Assembly: GCA_044375415.1 (NCBI GenBank)
Contig: JBILMS010000004.1
Coordinates: forward strand, 29,131 to 93,130
Direction: 5' to 3'
Origin: JAWXBG01 sp044375415
Lineage (GTDB): Bacteria; Bacteroidota; Bacteroidia; Flavobacteriales_D; Sanyastnellaceae
Length of the DNA stretch: 64,000 nucleotides
The notes beneath the pieces are model-generated. The model saw only the letters and a list, made by a program, of their open reading frames with translations. It was not told the origin of the DNA and searched no databases. Shown here one piece after another: positions 46,909-56,059 of the stretch (position 1 is its first letter; each line of letters begins with the position of its first letter). Both the position numbers and the translations under genes were made by a program.

Positions 46909-47334
46909 CTAAGGAGTGATATTGAAAACAAGTGCGGTTACTGTGGCATAACCCATGTATTGTCCGGCTGTCCATGTAGAGTCGCTCCAAAAAGTAAAAG
47001 TATATGTCCCTGCCGGCAGCCACATGGGAAACGCAAAGGTGTTTTGGCCATCGTAACGTTGAAGTATCATGTCATTCAAAAGTATCGTTAGGGCGGAACT
47101 GAAGCCATAGGATGTTGCAGAACTCGGTGTGTATTTATAGCTTGAATTTGCGGTTTCTATTTTCCACGTTTGTCCTTCGGGAATAATGAATGTTTGAGTG
47201 CTTACGATGCCATCAATGGACAAAGGTCCTTGCAGTTGTATAAGTTTCGTTTCGGAGTACTCGAGATTTGTTCCTTGTGCTGAAGTGCTGTAGTAAAAAA
47301 GGAACACGGCGCTGAGTGTAATTAGTGATTTCAT
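46909..47334 (-). CDS. Small secreted protein, tandem paralogue 1
   Basis: A 141-residue protein; start ATG 47334 (the open frame extends to 47448 but lacks a signal there and overlaps the upstream gene). Signal peptide ends STSAQ. Shared with its downstream copy: LEYSETKLIQLQGPLSIDGI, TWKIE, FPMWLPAGTYTFTF, ATVTALVFNI. Spacing to the copy is 16 bp. Function unknown. Confidence 0.75.
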   Translation of the reverse strand: MKSLITLSAVFLFYYSTSAQGTNLEYSETKLIQLQGPLSIDGIVSTQTFIIPEGQTWKIETANSSYKYTPSSATSYGFSSALTILLNDMILQRYDGQNTFAFPMWLPAGTYTFTFWSDSTWTAGQYMGYATVTALVFNITP

Positions 47335-47353
47335 AGAAGAAATTGATACGTTA

Positions 47354-47887
47354 TTAGAATCCGTCTGAAGTGAAAACGAGAGTTTTCGAGTTTGAGCCGG
47401 TTCCTGCTCCTCCAATGGCTTCCGGATTAATCCAAACAAAATTCCCATTGCTATCTACGCTTAAAACTTGACCTGGCATAGCTCCTGAAGGCAGTCCATT
47501 TCCGGCATGTAAAGCATAAGGTACAGATAAGAATTGCATTATCCCGGTACTCACATAACCGGTTCCGAAGTCTACACTTTGCTCCAAAAACTTATCTCCA
47601 CTTCCCCAACTTATATCGGAAAACACACCACTTAAAATGGAGCCTTGTCCGACATTAAGTCCAAAGGAACCAAATGGATTGGTGGTTACACTATGACTTT
47701 CTTCGTAGATAACCGTCCCATTAAAGGCACCATCGTGAATGGTAATTTTTACGTTGAAAGTACTGTCCGACAATAAATCGCCGTTGTTGGTACGAATGAT
47801 GCCCTGATACTTGATGGCTTGCGGAACTTGTGCTCTTACTCCGAAAAAGGCAAAGCACATGAATAGCGAGAAAAAAAGAGCTTTCAT
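47354..47887 (-). CDS. Secreted protein with the N-terminal domain of the S74 fibre protein
   Basis: A 177-residue protein; start ATG 47887. Signal peptide ends GVRAQ. The domain PQAIKYQGIIRTNNGDLLSD through LSVPYALHAGNG is the same type as in the S74 protein at 39652-42114, common at the N-terminus of Bacteroidota fibre and adhesin proteins. The remainder (MPGQVLSVDSNGNFVWINP) is a short linker repeat of the same class. It is a stand-alone domain here, without a fibre. First gene of the minus-strand cluster. Confidence 0.75.
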   Translation of the reverse strand: MKALFFSLFMCFAFFGVRAQVPQAIKYQGIIRTNNGDLLSDSTFNVKITIHDGAFNGTVIYEESHSVTTNPFGSFGLNVGQGSILSGVFSDISWGSGDKFLEQSVDFGTGYVSTGIMQFLSVPYALHAGNGLPSGAMPGQVLSVDSNGNFVWINPEAIGGAGTGSNSKTLVFTSDGF

Positions 47888-47995
47888 AAAGTTTTGGTTA
47901 GGGTAGCGAAAGTACGGGATTTTCATGAAATGTCGTTTTACACCTGTTCCTTTCAGGATATTTTGAAATAGTTAGTTTGCAGAATGTCCAATAAC

Positions 47996-48010
47996 TATAC
48001 TTTTAGTATA
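47996..48010. promoter_or_regulatory. Palindrome O1 upstream of abiEi
   Basis: TATACT-ttt-AGTATA, a perfect 6-3-6 inverted repeat, 72 bp from an equal-armed copy at 48068. Probable AbiEi binding site. Confidence 0.7.
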
Positions 48011-48049
48011 AAAAATGAAAAGAATATAAACTGGCACAAGAGTTTAGTT

Positions 48050-48057
48050 TATATTTG
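48050..48057 (+). promoter_or_regulatory. -7 element of the abiE operon
   Basis: TATATTTG matches TAnnTTTG, between the two palindromes. The expected start site (about 48062-48065) would leave only about ten bases before the ATG at 48074. Confidence 0.6.
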
Positions 48058-48067
48058 TTGTAATAAT

Positions 48068-48082
48068 TATACTATGAGTATA
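48068..48082. promoter_or_regulatory. Palindrome O2 spanning the abiEi start codon
   Basis: TATACT-atg-AGTATA. The arms equal those of O1 and the spacer is the start codon itself (48074-48076). Confidence 0.7.
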
Positions 48083-48841
48083 GAAATGGCATCTAAAATA
48101 AACAAACTTTTGTCCATGATACCGCAAGGAACGATAGTTCAATCCTCATGGCTAATTGAGCAAGGTTATAGTGCTAGTCTACAGCAGCGATATCGAAAGA
48201 ATAATTGGCTGAAATCTGTTGGTAAAGGCGCTATGATTAGAGCGGGTGATAAGGTGAGTTACGAAGGCGCAATTTATGCCCTTCAAAAACAAGACAAAAC
48301 ATCGATTCATCCCGGCGGAAAAACAGCTTTGACTTTACTTGGCAATTCTCATTTTTTACCAATGGGAGAAGAGGGTATTGTGCTTTTTGGTGATAGTACA
48401 GAAAAATTGCCAAGTTGGTTTTCCAAGTTTGATTGGGGACGTGGCATGGATTATCATTCAACTTCTTTTTTGCCTAAGTTTCTAGGGTTAACGGAAATAT
48501 CATTCGGGAATTTTTCTATACAAGTTTCAGACCCCATACGCGCAGCAATGGAATGCATTTATTTAGCTCGGCAGGAAGCGGAATTTATCGAGTGCTTTGA
48601 TCTAATTCAGGGTCTCAATAATCTTAGGCCTGGTAAGGTGGAAGAAACCCTTGAGAATTGTGAATCAATAAAAGTGAAACGTTTATTTTTATACTTGTCC
48701 GATAGAGCAGGACATGAATGGTTTAAACATCTTAGGTTGGAAAAGGTCGATTTAGGAAAAGGGAAACGTAGTCTTGTTGACAACGGAACCTATATAGCAA
48801 AATATCAGATAACAGTTCCGAAAGAATTGAGTTATGCATGA
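48074..48841 (+). CDS. abiEi: AbiEi-family type IV antitoxin
   Basis: A 255-residue antitoxin. The open frame extends to 47984, but ATG 48074 is chosen because the promoter lies at 48050-48057. An N-terminal winged helix-turn-helix (residues about 4-60, QSSWLIEQGYSASLQQRYRK) is followed by the antitoxin domain with IHPGGKTALTLLG. In known AbiE systems AbiEi represses its own operon by binding inverted repeats and counteracts AbiEii. The stop overlaps abiEii by eight bases. Confidence 0.9.
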   Translation: MSIEMASKINKLLSMIPQGTIVQSSWLIEQGYSASLQQRYRKNNWLKSVGKGAMIRAGDKVSYEGAIYALQKQDKTSIHPGGKTALTLLGNSHFLPMGEEGIVLFGDSTEKLPSWFSKFDWGRGMDYHSTSFLPKFLGLTEISFGNFSIQVSDPIRAAMECIYLARQEAEFIECFDLIQGLNNLRPGKVEETLENCESIKVKRLFLYLSDRAGHEWFKHLRLEKVDLGKGKRSLVDNGTYIAKYQITVPKELSYA

Positions 48842-49742
48842 AAAGTATAAGGCTCAAGTTTCCTTGTTACTCAGGATACTTCCGGAAATTTCTAAAGAGG
48901 ATTGTTTCGCATTGCATGGAGGAACAGCGATCAATTTATTTGTTCGCGACATGCCACGTCTATCGGTAGATATCGATTTGACATACCTGCCATTTGAGGA
49001 TCGAAATGTCTCATTACAGAACATCAATGAGGCTCTTGAAAGAATTAAAGTTCGCATTGAATCCGTACTTCACAATTGCAAGGTGACACATGCTGAAGAG
49101 ATATTCAAACTTCTCATTTCTCATAATGGATCCGGTGTAAAGGTTGAAGTGACACCGGTGGCAAGAGGAGCTTTTGGCCAAATTCAAAGTTTAGAATTGC
49201 GGACTACAGTCCAAGAAGAATTCAATGCTTATTGTAGAGTCAATGTTGTTTCAAACGCTCAATTATACGGAGGAAAGATTTGCGCTGCATTGGATCGACA
49301 GCACCCGCGCGACCTATTTGATATTAAGTACCTTTTCGAAAGTGAATCTTTCAATGGTGAAATTAAGAATGGTTTCTTGTTAGCATTACTTGGAGGTGTT
49401 AGACCGCCACATGAAATTTTGAATCCTATACTGAAGGATCTTCAAGCAGTATTTGAAAGTCAGTTTTCAGGGATGACAAATACAGACTTTAGCTATCTAG
49501 AGTTTGAAGAAACTCGTAAAGAACTTTTGAGAAGAGTTAATGAGAGTTTAGAGAGTAAGGACAAAGATTTCATATTGAGTTTTGCCAATGGAGCACCTGA
49601 TTGGAGTATTCACGATTTTCAACTGTTTCCTGCTGTTCAATGGAAGTTACAGAATATTCTATCGCTTAAAGACAAAGATCCTTTGAAGCACCAAGATCAG
49701 CTCAATAAATTGAAATCACTTTTCAAATTAGAAATAGAGTGA
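48834..49742 (+). CDS. abiEii: AbiEii-family nucleotidyltransferase toxin
   Basis: A 302-residue nucleotidyltransferase-like toxin. Motifs: HGGTAINLF followed by RLSVDIDLTY (the Gly/Thr and DxD catalytic pattern), then KVEVTPVARG and YGGKICAALDRQHPRDLFDI with the conserved Lys and Asp. All active-site motifs look intact. AbiEii is thought to act on tRNA or nucleotides to stop growth, including during phage infection. It ends exactly where the convergent radA stop begins, leaving no space between. Confidence 0.92.
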   Translation: MHEKYKAQVSLLLRILPEISKEDCFALHGGTAINLFVRDMPRLSVDIDLTYLPFEDRNVSLQNINEALERIKVRIESVLHNCKVTHAEEIFKLLISHNGSGVKVEVTPVARGAFGQIQSLELRTTVQEEFNAYCRVNVVSNAQLYGGKICAALDRQHPRDLFDIKYLFESESFNGEIKNGFLLALLGGVRPPHEILNPILKDLQAVFESQFSGMTNTDFSYLEFEETRKELLRRVNESLESKDKDFILSFANGAPDWSIHDFQLFPAVQWKLQNILSLKDKDPLKHQDQLNKLKSLFKLEIE

Positions 49743-51104
49743 TCACCCAAAAACCTTCCCAAACAACTCATCCACCCGTCCAACTTTGACGACTCTAATT
49801 CCTTTGGGAGCATCTGTGAGACCTTTATTATAACTCGATAAATAGATTTCTTCAAATCCGAGTTTCGCTGCTTCAGCTATACGCTGATCTATACGTGCAA
49901 CTGGACGAATTTCTCCGCTCAAACCAACTTCTCCGGTAAAACAAACATGGGTAGGGATGGCGATGTCTTCTCCGGAGGATAAGATGGCAGTAATGACAGC
50001 AAGATCCATCGCCGGATCATCCACTCGAATACCACCTGCTACATTCAAAAAAACATCCTTCATGGCTAGTTTAAATCCACATCTTTTTTCTAAAACTGCC
50101 AACAACATATTGAGGCGACGTATGTCGAATCCGGTAGTGCTTCGTTGTGGAGTGCCATACACCGCAGTGCTTACCAAAGACTGAATTTCTAATAACATGG
50201 GACGCATTCCTTCGAGCGTTGCAGCAATGGCAATGCCACTCATGTGCTCACCTCTGTTGTCCATGAGCACTTGCGAAGGATTATCTACCGGTTGTAATCC
50301 ACTTCCGGCCATTTCATATATGCCAAGTTCATTGGTAGAACCAAAGCGATTTTTCGACGTCCTGAGCAATCTATAAACGTGATGACGATCTCCTTCGAAT
50401 TGCAATACGGTATCTACCATGTGCTCCAAAAGTTTCGGACCGGCTAAAGTTCCTTCTTTCGTGATGTGACCAATAATAAAAACTACGGTTCCCGTTTCTT
50501 TCGCATAGCGCAAAAGTCTGCCCGCTGATTCACGCACCTGCGCTACGCTTCCCGGTGATGATTCTATATCGGGATTAAATAATGTCTGAATACTATCTAC
50601 GATCAATACATCGGGCTCGAGATCTTTTGCTTGGTTGAGGATGTGTTCTACGTGTGTTTCCATCAACACAAAACACTTAGGATTTTGAAGATCGAGTCGA
50701 TCAATGCGAAGTTTTATTTGCTCTTCACTTTCTTCCCCACTCACATAGAGTGTCTTTAAATCTTTCTGTTGAAGCGCAAATTGCAACATCAAGGTACTCT
50801 TTCCAATTCCGGGTTCACCTCCAAACAACACTACGCTTCCGAATACCAGACCACCGCCTAACACACGATCGAACTCTTGATCGACCAAGCGCATGCGCGG
50901 ACGGTTTTCTGCTTCCAAAGCATCAGAGGGACGTGCTTTACTCCCACGGGAAACAGCAGTTAGGTGTTTGGATTTGCCGTCACTTTTTACAACCAATTCT
51001 TCTACGAACGTGTTCCAAGATCCGCAACCCGGACATTTACCAACCCATTTGGCACTTTCGTGACCGCACTGCTGACAGAAATATGCTGATTTTGTTTTAG
51101 ACAT
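49743..51104 (-). CDS. radA: DNA repair protein RadA
   Basis: A 453-residue branch-migration ATPase. The N-terminal zinc finger has C10, C13, C24 and C27; the Walker A motif is GGEPGIGKST; the RadA signature KNRFG is in SKNRFGST; and a Lon-like C-terminal domain follows. It acts in recombination intermediate processing. Its 3' end abuts abiEii. Confidence 0.96.
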   Translation of the reverse strand: MSKTKSAYFCQQCGHESAKWVGKCPGCGSWNTFVEELVVKSDGKSKHLTAVSRGSKARPSDALEAENRPRMRLVDQEFDRVLGGGLVFGSVVLFGGEPGIGKSTLMLQFALQQKDLKTLYVSGEESEEQIKLRIDRLDLQNPKCFVLMETHVEHILNQAKDLEPDVLIVDSIQTLFNPDIESSPGSVAQVRESAGRLLRYAKETGTVVFIIGHITKEGTLAGPKLLEHMVDTVLQFEGDRHHVYRLLRTSKNRFGSTNELGIYEMAGSGLQPVDNPSQVLMDNRGEHMSGIAIAATLEGMRPMLLEIQSLVSTAVYGTPQRSTTGFDIRRLNMLLAVLEKRCGFKLAMKDVFLNVAGGIRVDDPAMDLAVITAILSSGEDIAIPTHVCFTGEVGLSGEIRPVARIDQRIAEAAKLGFEEIYLSSYNKGLTDAPKGIRVVKVGRVDELFGKVFG

Positions 51105-51192
51105 TACTGTTAGAAAGAAAGCTACGAAGTTAGTTCAAGCCTTTCGGTCGAATTCAAGTTTGTTGGTAACTAGATCGCATAGCTTTTCACAC

Positions 51193-51221
51193 AAAAAAAA
51201 CCCCTCGGTATAAGCGAGGGG
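51193..51221 (-). terminator. Intrinsic terminator of the next type-B T9SS gene
   Basis: Stem cccctcg (51201-51207) with cgagggg (51215-51221), loop gtataag. An A-run at 51193-51200 becomes a U-run on the minus strand. It ends transcription from 51249. Confidence 0.85.
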
Positions 51222-51248
51222 CTTTCAAGATTATATGGAAACATTCTC

Positions 51249-54200
51249 TTAGTCTCTGATAATGGTAAGGTAACCTTTGCGTTCTGTTTCTGTTCCAAAA
51301 GGCAATAGCAAAACGTAGTAGTAAGTACCCTCCTCGATGTCGCCCGGTCTCCAATCGTTTTGATAGTCTTCACTGGTGAAAACCTCTCCACCCCATCTGT
51401 TATATACAAATAGCTTTGTGTTGTCGTAATTCTCTAAACCTACGATTTCAAATGTGGCGTTCAAAGAATCATTACCGGGGGTAAATACGTTTGGTATCAA
51501 AATGAAACATGGATCCGGTATGAACTGGAAAGTAGCTGACTCAGAGTTACAAGAACCGATGGCAGTACCTATAACGGTAACGATAGATCCAAGGCAGTCG
51601 GCTGGAATACCTGCACTTCCGAAGTTAATGGTGCTTCCTGTACCCAAACTCAAACCTTCACAGTCTGAAGTCCAGTTGTAGCTGTTTGCATTTTCGGCAC
51701 CCATCGTAAGTGGAATTTCCTGACCGGGACAAACGATTTGTAAATCGCCAATTGTGGGATTGATACTTACGAAATCACCAAATTGGATATTCGTTACATC
51801 AGTCAAGGATTCACAGTCTAAAGGATCTGTAACGGTAACAGTGTACGAACCGGATGAATTCACATTGATACACTCTGCACTACCACCTGCGCTCCAAGAA
51901 ATAGTGTAGCCGGCAGGAATGTCTTGAATACATAATTCAAGTTCATCTTCATCGCACTCTAGGTGATCTGCTCCAAAGTTGATGTTCGGTTGAATCGGAA
52001 GTGAAATGGTTATATCAGCTTCTGCTTCGTGAACGAAACATTCGTTTTCAACTTCAACGCTATAAGTTCCGGATTGATTTACCGTCACTTCGGCATCTTC
52101 GTCATTGGAACTTGTGATACTAGGTGAAGGACCATCCCAGCTGTACGTCAAAAAATCATTGTCACTAGAAACCGGGTCGAGTTCTGTTCCGCTGCCATCG
52201 GCACAAATAATACCATCTTCCAATACAACGGTAAAATCTGAGTAGTACTCGATTTCCATCGCATCTGATGCTTCTCCGCACTCATTTTCAAGTGTCAGAG
52301 TGATCGTAGCCGTGTTGTTTCCGGTATAAGGCCCAAGTACTGCACATTCATCGTCTTCATCTACTCCTGGTCCTGACCAGTCGTAAACACCGGTACCAGC
52401 GGGATCATATACTTCATCATCATCCGCACAAACGGTCTCTTCTTCTCCGGGACAGAATAAAGCCTGATCTAAAGAGAGATTGCTTATGGCAACTTCCGGA
52501 GTATCGGTGTAAATCAATTCGTAGCATTCGTCTGTATTACAAGCAGGGTCGTTGAAACAAAGTGTATATACATCGTAGCCACATGGTGTGAATTGAGTAT
52601 CGTAACTTGTGCTGCTGCTCAAAGTCCAGCAATCGGTACCATTAGCTGTTTCAACCGACCAAGAGCCCATAAGCGGTTGAGCTTCGCAAGCCGAAAACCC
52701 TTCCCAGATAATGGTGCCTGGTTCTAGAGGTTCTGAATCAGGATTTAATTCCTGACCAAATATCATAGGGTCTCCTTGGTTGTCGCAGTTGAAGATTTGG
52801 GCATAGAAGTCTTCAACAGATTCACTATTACAGACAAATTCAACAGTAATGTAATCCCCAAAAATAATCGGCACGTCAGTTATAGTAAGAGCATCTGTTG
52901 TTGTGCATATATAAACATTGGTGGTTCCTAAGTCTTCATTTGTAACGGTAACCTCTAAATAGCAACCATCCCAACCGTTTCCTTGTGGATCGGGATTTAC
53001 ACAATATACTTTCAACACACCTTCTCCGGGAGCACTGTATCCACCGGCAAATGTTACCGGAGAAAAGTCGCCTCCACAATATGGCCCTGCGTTTTCGAGA
53101 TTGGCCTCATCAATGAAGTTCTGAGTAACCACAACAACCGGAATGTTTTGACCTTGACAGCCGGTATCGTCAGTTACGGTAACCAAATAGTGTCCTTCGA
53201 AATTGGCTCCAACAGTAACACACTGCTGGTCTGCTGCTCCGATTACCTCACCGTCAAATCCGGGGTATACCGACCATTCATAGCTTACATATTCCTCTAC
53301 TGTGCAAATAGTAGTCGTTTCACCGGGACAAATAGGGTTATTTGCTATAGTGAGAGCCGGAATAAAATAAGGCTGCTCATCTATAAAGAACTCATACGTC
53401 GTACTGCAACCCGATAAGAAACCGGTAACAATGTGTGTACCCCCACCGGTTATGTGACAGCATATTTCGTCGCATCCCTGAGGTTCCCACTGATAACTAT
53501 CAAATCCTTCGGATGCACATAAATCCGTTTCGCCACCTGCGCAAAAGGCAATTACTCCCTCTACTGTAATCTCGGGAAGTGTAATATCCTGAACGAGGAA
53601 AATGTAGGTGAGAGTGGTTGAACCCGCCGGAGTTCCATTATCCGTTGCAATAACTGTTACTGTGTTAACACCAAGATTGTTGGGTCCGGCTGTAAATGTT
53701 CCTCCGAAGTTGGCAACGTTTCCATTTTGTGTGGACGCTATCAACCCCTGACCTACTGTTTCGTATGTAAGTGAAGTAGACTGATTACTTTCAGGACTTA
53801 AAAAACCTGTGTTGAACGTGTAGACATCTCCTTGACACAAATAAATCGTGTCGCAGGGTAATGCGGCCGTTGAAATAGGCGGAATGTTGGCAGAAAAATC
53901 ACATACGCTGAACTCGAAAGTTTTGTTGTCGAGCCAATTTACGCCATCTACCTGACTGTTATTTTGACCGTAAGGGCCATTATAATCATCTGTGCACTCG
54001 CCAAAACGCCCAAACTGGATGTGTTCATTACCGGAGCTCTTGTCGGCTCCAACAGTCGCCGGTGTTGGACCGCTGCAACCACCGGAACCTCCAATGTCAC
54101 CATGACACCAATCCATGTTGCCATAGCAATATTGCACATTCGCTCCTTCATTGAGAACCTCACTTCCATCGGGAGTGATAATTACCTGAAAAGAATTGGT

Positions 54201-54890
54201 TTTATCGCCGTGGTTGCTGAAATATCCAACATCCATGTAATTCACATATAAGGCATCATCTTCCACTTTAAAATAGACCATACCGGTTTGGCGATAATCG
54301 GCATCTGCCCAAAAAGCAGCCAAGTGGTTGTGTTCAGTATCTGATGTTATGGGCGTCGGAAATTCTGAAGGTGTCCAGTCATAGTAACCACCGCCAAACA
54401 CTACTGTTCCTTTGGTGGTTAAGTACACAGAACTGTACGTAGTGCCATAAAAGCAAAAGTCAAAACCAAGGTCAATTGGTCCATACCAACAGTCTACTCC
54501 TTGTCCGGCCCCACCACCACAGTTGATCCAATCATTGACATCATTCGGATCGATCATCGTATAGGTGAAATCGGGATCTATCCAACAATCACAATCGCCA
54601 CCGGTAACCTTCACAGAATTACTCCCCGTTGCGTATGATTTTTTGTCTTTGTGATCCATGTAGATAGCGCTGATTCGCGCTTGATCGTACCTTGAATCTT
54701 GACGAAATGAGTCCCAATCCTCACGAGACATGTAGAGAAGACGGTTGTAATTGTACAATTCGTCCTCAGTAAGATTCGGTGAATACTTCCAAATGTTTTC
54801 CGGTGAGTACTCGGTCGCCATTTGTTGAGCAAATGAACCGAATGCGGCGAGCATCAAAACAATAGCCAGTAAATTCTTTCTCATTTTCAA
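51249..54890 (-). CDS. Large secreted protein with nidogen-like and type B T9SS domains
   Basis: A 1,213-residue protein: signal peptide ending GSFAQQ, a nidogen-type domain (about 110-340) with FDFCFYGTTYSSVYLTTKG and HNHLAAFWADADYR, then a long series of Cys-rich PKD-like domains. The C-terminal sorting domain is IPNVFTPGNDSLNATF, VYNRWGGEVF, YYYVLLL. It is probably cell-surface attached. Starts at 54890 or 54884 (MRKN) both keep the signal. A promoter at 54950-54979 serves it. Confidence 0.87.
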   Translation of the reverse strand: MKMRKNLLAIVLMLAAFGSFAQQMATEYSPENIWKYSPNLTEDELYNYNRLLYMSREDWDSFRQDSRYDQARISAIYMDHKDKKSYATGSNSVKVTGGDCDCWIDPDFTYTMIDPNDVNDWINCGGGAGQGVDCWYGPIDLGFDFCFYGTTYSSVYLTTKGTVVFGGGYYDWTPSEFPTPITSDTEHNHLAAFWADADYRQTGMVYFKVEDDALYVNYMDVGYFSNHGDKTNSFQVIITPDGSEVLNEGANVQYCYGNMDWCHGDIGGSGGCSGPTPATVGADKSSGNEHIQFGRFGECTDDYNGPYGQNNSQVDGVNWLDNKTFEFSVCDFSANIPPISTAALPCDTIYLCQGDVYTFNTGFLSPESNQSTSLTYETVGQGLIASTQNGNVANFGGTFTAGPNNLGVNTVTVIATDNGTPAGSTTLTYIFLVQDITLPEITVEGVIAFCAGGETDLCASEGFDSYQWEPQGCDEICCHITGGGTHIVTGFLSGCSTTYEFFIDEQPYFIPALTIANNPICPGETTTICTVEEYVSYEWSVYPGFDGEVIGAADQQCVTVGANFEGHYLVTVTDDTGCQGQNIPVVVVTQNFIDEANLENAGPYCGGDFSPVTFAGGYSAPGEGVLKVYCVNPDPQGNGWDGCYLEVTVTNEDLGTTNVYICTTTDALTITDVPIIFGDYITVEFVCNSESVEDFYAQIFNCDNQGDPMIFGQELNPDSEPLEPGTIIWEGFSACEAQPLMGSWSVETANGTDCWTLSSSTSYDTQFTPCGYDVYTLCFNDPACNTDECYELIYTDTPEVAISNLSLDQALFCPGEEETVCADDDEVYDPAGTGVYDWSGPGVDEDDECAVLGPYTGNNTATITLTLENECGEASDAMEIEYYSDFTVVLEDGIICADGSGTELDPVSSDNDFLTYSWDGPSPSITSSNDEDAEVTVNQSGTYSVEVENECFVHEAEADITISLPIQPNINFGADHLECDEDELELCIQDIPAGYTISWSAGGSAECINVNSSGSYTVTVTDPLDCESLTDVTNIQFGDFVSINPTIGDLQIVCPGQEIPLTMGAENANSYNWTSDCEGLSLGTGSTINFGSAGIPADCLGSIVTVIGTAIGSCNSESATFQFIPDPCFILIPNVFTPGNDSLNATFEIVGLENYDNTKLFVYNRWGGEVFTSEDYQNDWRPGDIEEGTYYYVLLLPFGTETERKGYLTIIRD

Positions 54891-54949
54891 AATGTAGTAA
54901 TTGTTTGGTTTGGTATTTAAGGCTTTGATTTAGGTCTTTTTAAGGCTGA

Positions 54950-54979
54950 CAAATATACTAGAGGTACTTAGCGTTCCAA
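54950..54979 (-). promoter_or_regulatory. Promoter of the nidogen-like T9SS gene
   Basis: Minus strand: TTG (54979-54977), a 19-base spacer, TATATTTG (54957-54950), a full match to the Bacteroidota consensus. It overlaps the 3' end of the upstream anti-sigma gene (stop 54968). Confidence 0.7.
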
Positions 54980-56059
54980 GCGAATGAATCCCGTCTTATC
55001 AAGGAGTTTCTTACCACATAAATCTGTCGCACTGAATTGGTAAAAATACTGACCGGCCGGATAGTCCTGACCAAAAGCACCTTTACCGTTCCACTTTGCC
55101 TCGTCATTCAAACCCTCGAAAACTTGTATTCCACTTGATTTATCAATGATTAACAAGCGAATAGGAATAATGTTCCGAGAGTCGATCATCGGGTCAAAAA
55201 CTTTGCTGTAATTATCGCCATTTGGAGTGAATAGGTCATATTCAATGTTCACTTCCGCTCTTGCACACACACAAATCGTTTTTTCATTGAATTCTGTGAA
55301 TCCTGAGTCGGGTGATTTCTCAATTTCTAAGCGAATATGATGCTCTCCGGACCTTATAAAATCATGGGAAACGCTCAAATCTTCATAAATCGTTTCGCCG
55401 TGATTAATTACCCATCGATAACCGCTAGCCTTTGTGTACACCGGGATGAGCATTTTGGTAAGTCCCATATCATTCGGTCCAACAACACTAAACTCTGTCG
55501 TAAAGGCTTCATTATTGGAGTCCTGAACAGGATTGTCGGGAGTAAACGGTTTTGTATCACCCAGAGGAATATTCGGTGGTGTAGTTTCCGGATTGGTGTT
55601 TTTAGGTTGGAAAGGATAGGAGGGAGGAGTGGTCAAAGGTTCCTTCGAAGACTCTTGAATAATGCCTTCTATTTTTTCATTTTCTACAATTTCATTTTCT
55701 GCCGAACTTAGATTTTGCTCTTCGGAATTGGAAGAATTTGAATCCGGGATACTTTCCTCGATCGGATCGGCTATAATTTGATTTTGTTCAACTACGGCTA
55801 CTTGGGGACTTTCAATGGGTTCATTTGAAACAAGTTGATACACAATAATACCACCCACGGCCACAATGCCTGCAATAGCCGCCACAAGTTTCATTGTTCC
55901 AAGTTTAGAAATAAAACTTCCTCCGGCCACTCCGGATCCCGAAGCCGTTCCCGATATACCGGATTGAATGCTATTCCATAAAGCCGGATCTACAGCACTT
56001 TCATGCCCCGATAGCTTTTGTTGAAACAGTTCTCTGATCTGATCGTCCTGCATCTTCAT
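54968..56059 (-). CDS. Membrane anti-sigma candidate with a C-terminal T9SS type-B-like domain
   Basis: A 363-residue protein. ATG 56059 overlaps the ECF sigma stop by four bases (ATGA), the reason for choosing it over 56098. Residues 1-35 (DDQIRELFQQKLSGHESAV) resemble the cytoplasmic part of Bacteroidota anti-sigma or sigma-linked proteins; a membrane helix lies at about 58-77, then an acidic Pro/Ser/Asn-rich linker. The last 95 residues (YDLFTPNGDNYSKVFDP, LLIIDKSSGIQVFEG, AGQYFYQFSA) look like a gliding-motility C-terminal domain. Lacking a signal peptide, it is unlikely to be a normal T9SS cargo. Confidence 0.8.
   Translation of the reverse strand: MKMQDDQIRELFQQKLSGHESAVDPALWNSIQSGISGTASGSGVAGGSFISKLGTMKLVAAIAGIVAVGGIIVYQLVSNEPIESPQVAVVEQNQIIADPIEESIPDSNSSNSEEQNLSSAENEIVENEKIEGIIQESSKEPLTTPPSYPFQPKNTNPETTPPNIPLGDTKPFTPDNPVQDSNNEAFTTEFSVVGPNDMGLTKMLIPVYTKASGYRWVINHGETIYEDLSVSHDFIRSGEHHIRLEIEKSPDSGFTEFNEKTICVCARAEVNIEYDLFTPNGDNYSKVFDPMIDSRNIIPIRLLIIDKSSGIQVFEGLNDEAKWNGKGAFGQDYPAGQYFYQFSATDLCGKKLLDKTGFIRLER

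Noticed and set aside
47984..48073. Longer N-terminus for AbiEi
   Set aside because: The 30 extra codons cover palindrome O1 and the promoter element, and the winged-helix domain starts right after ATG 48074.
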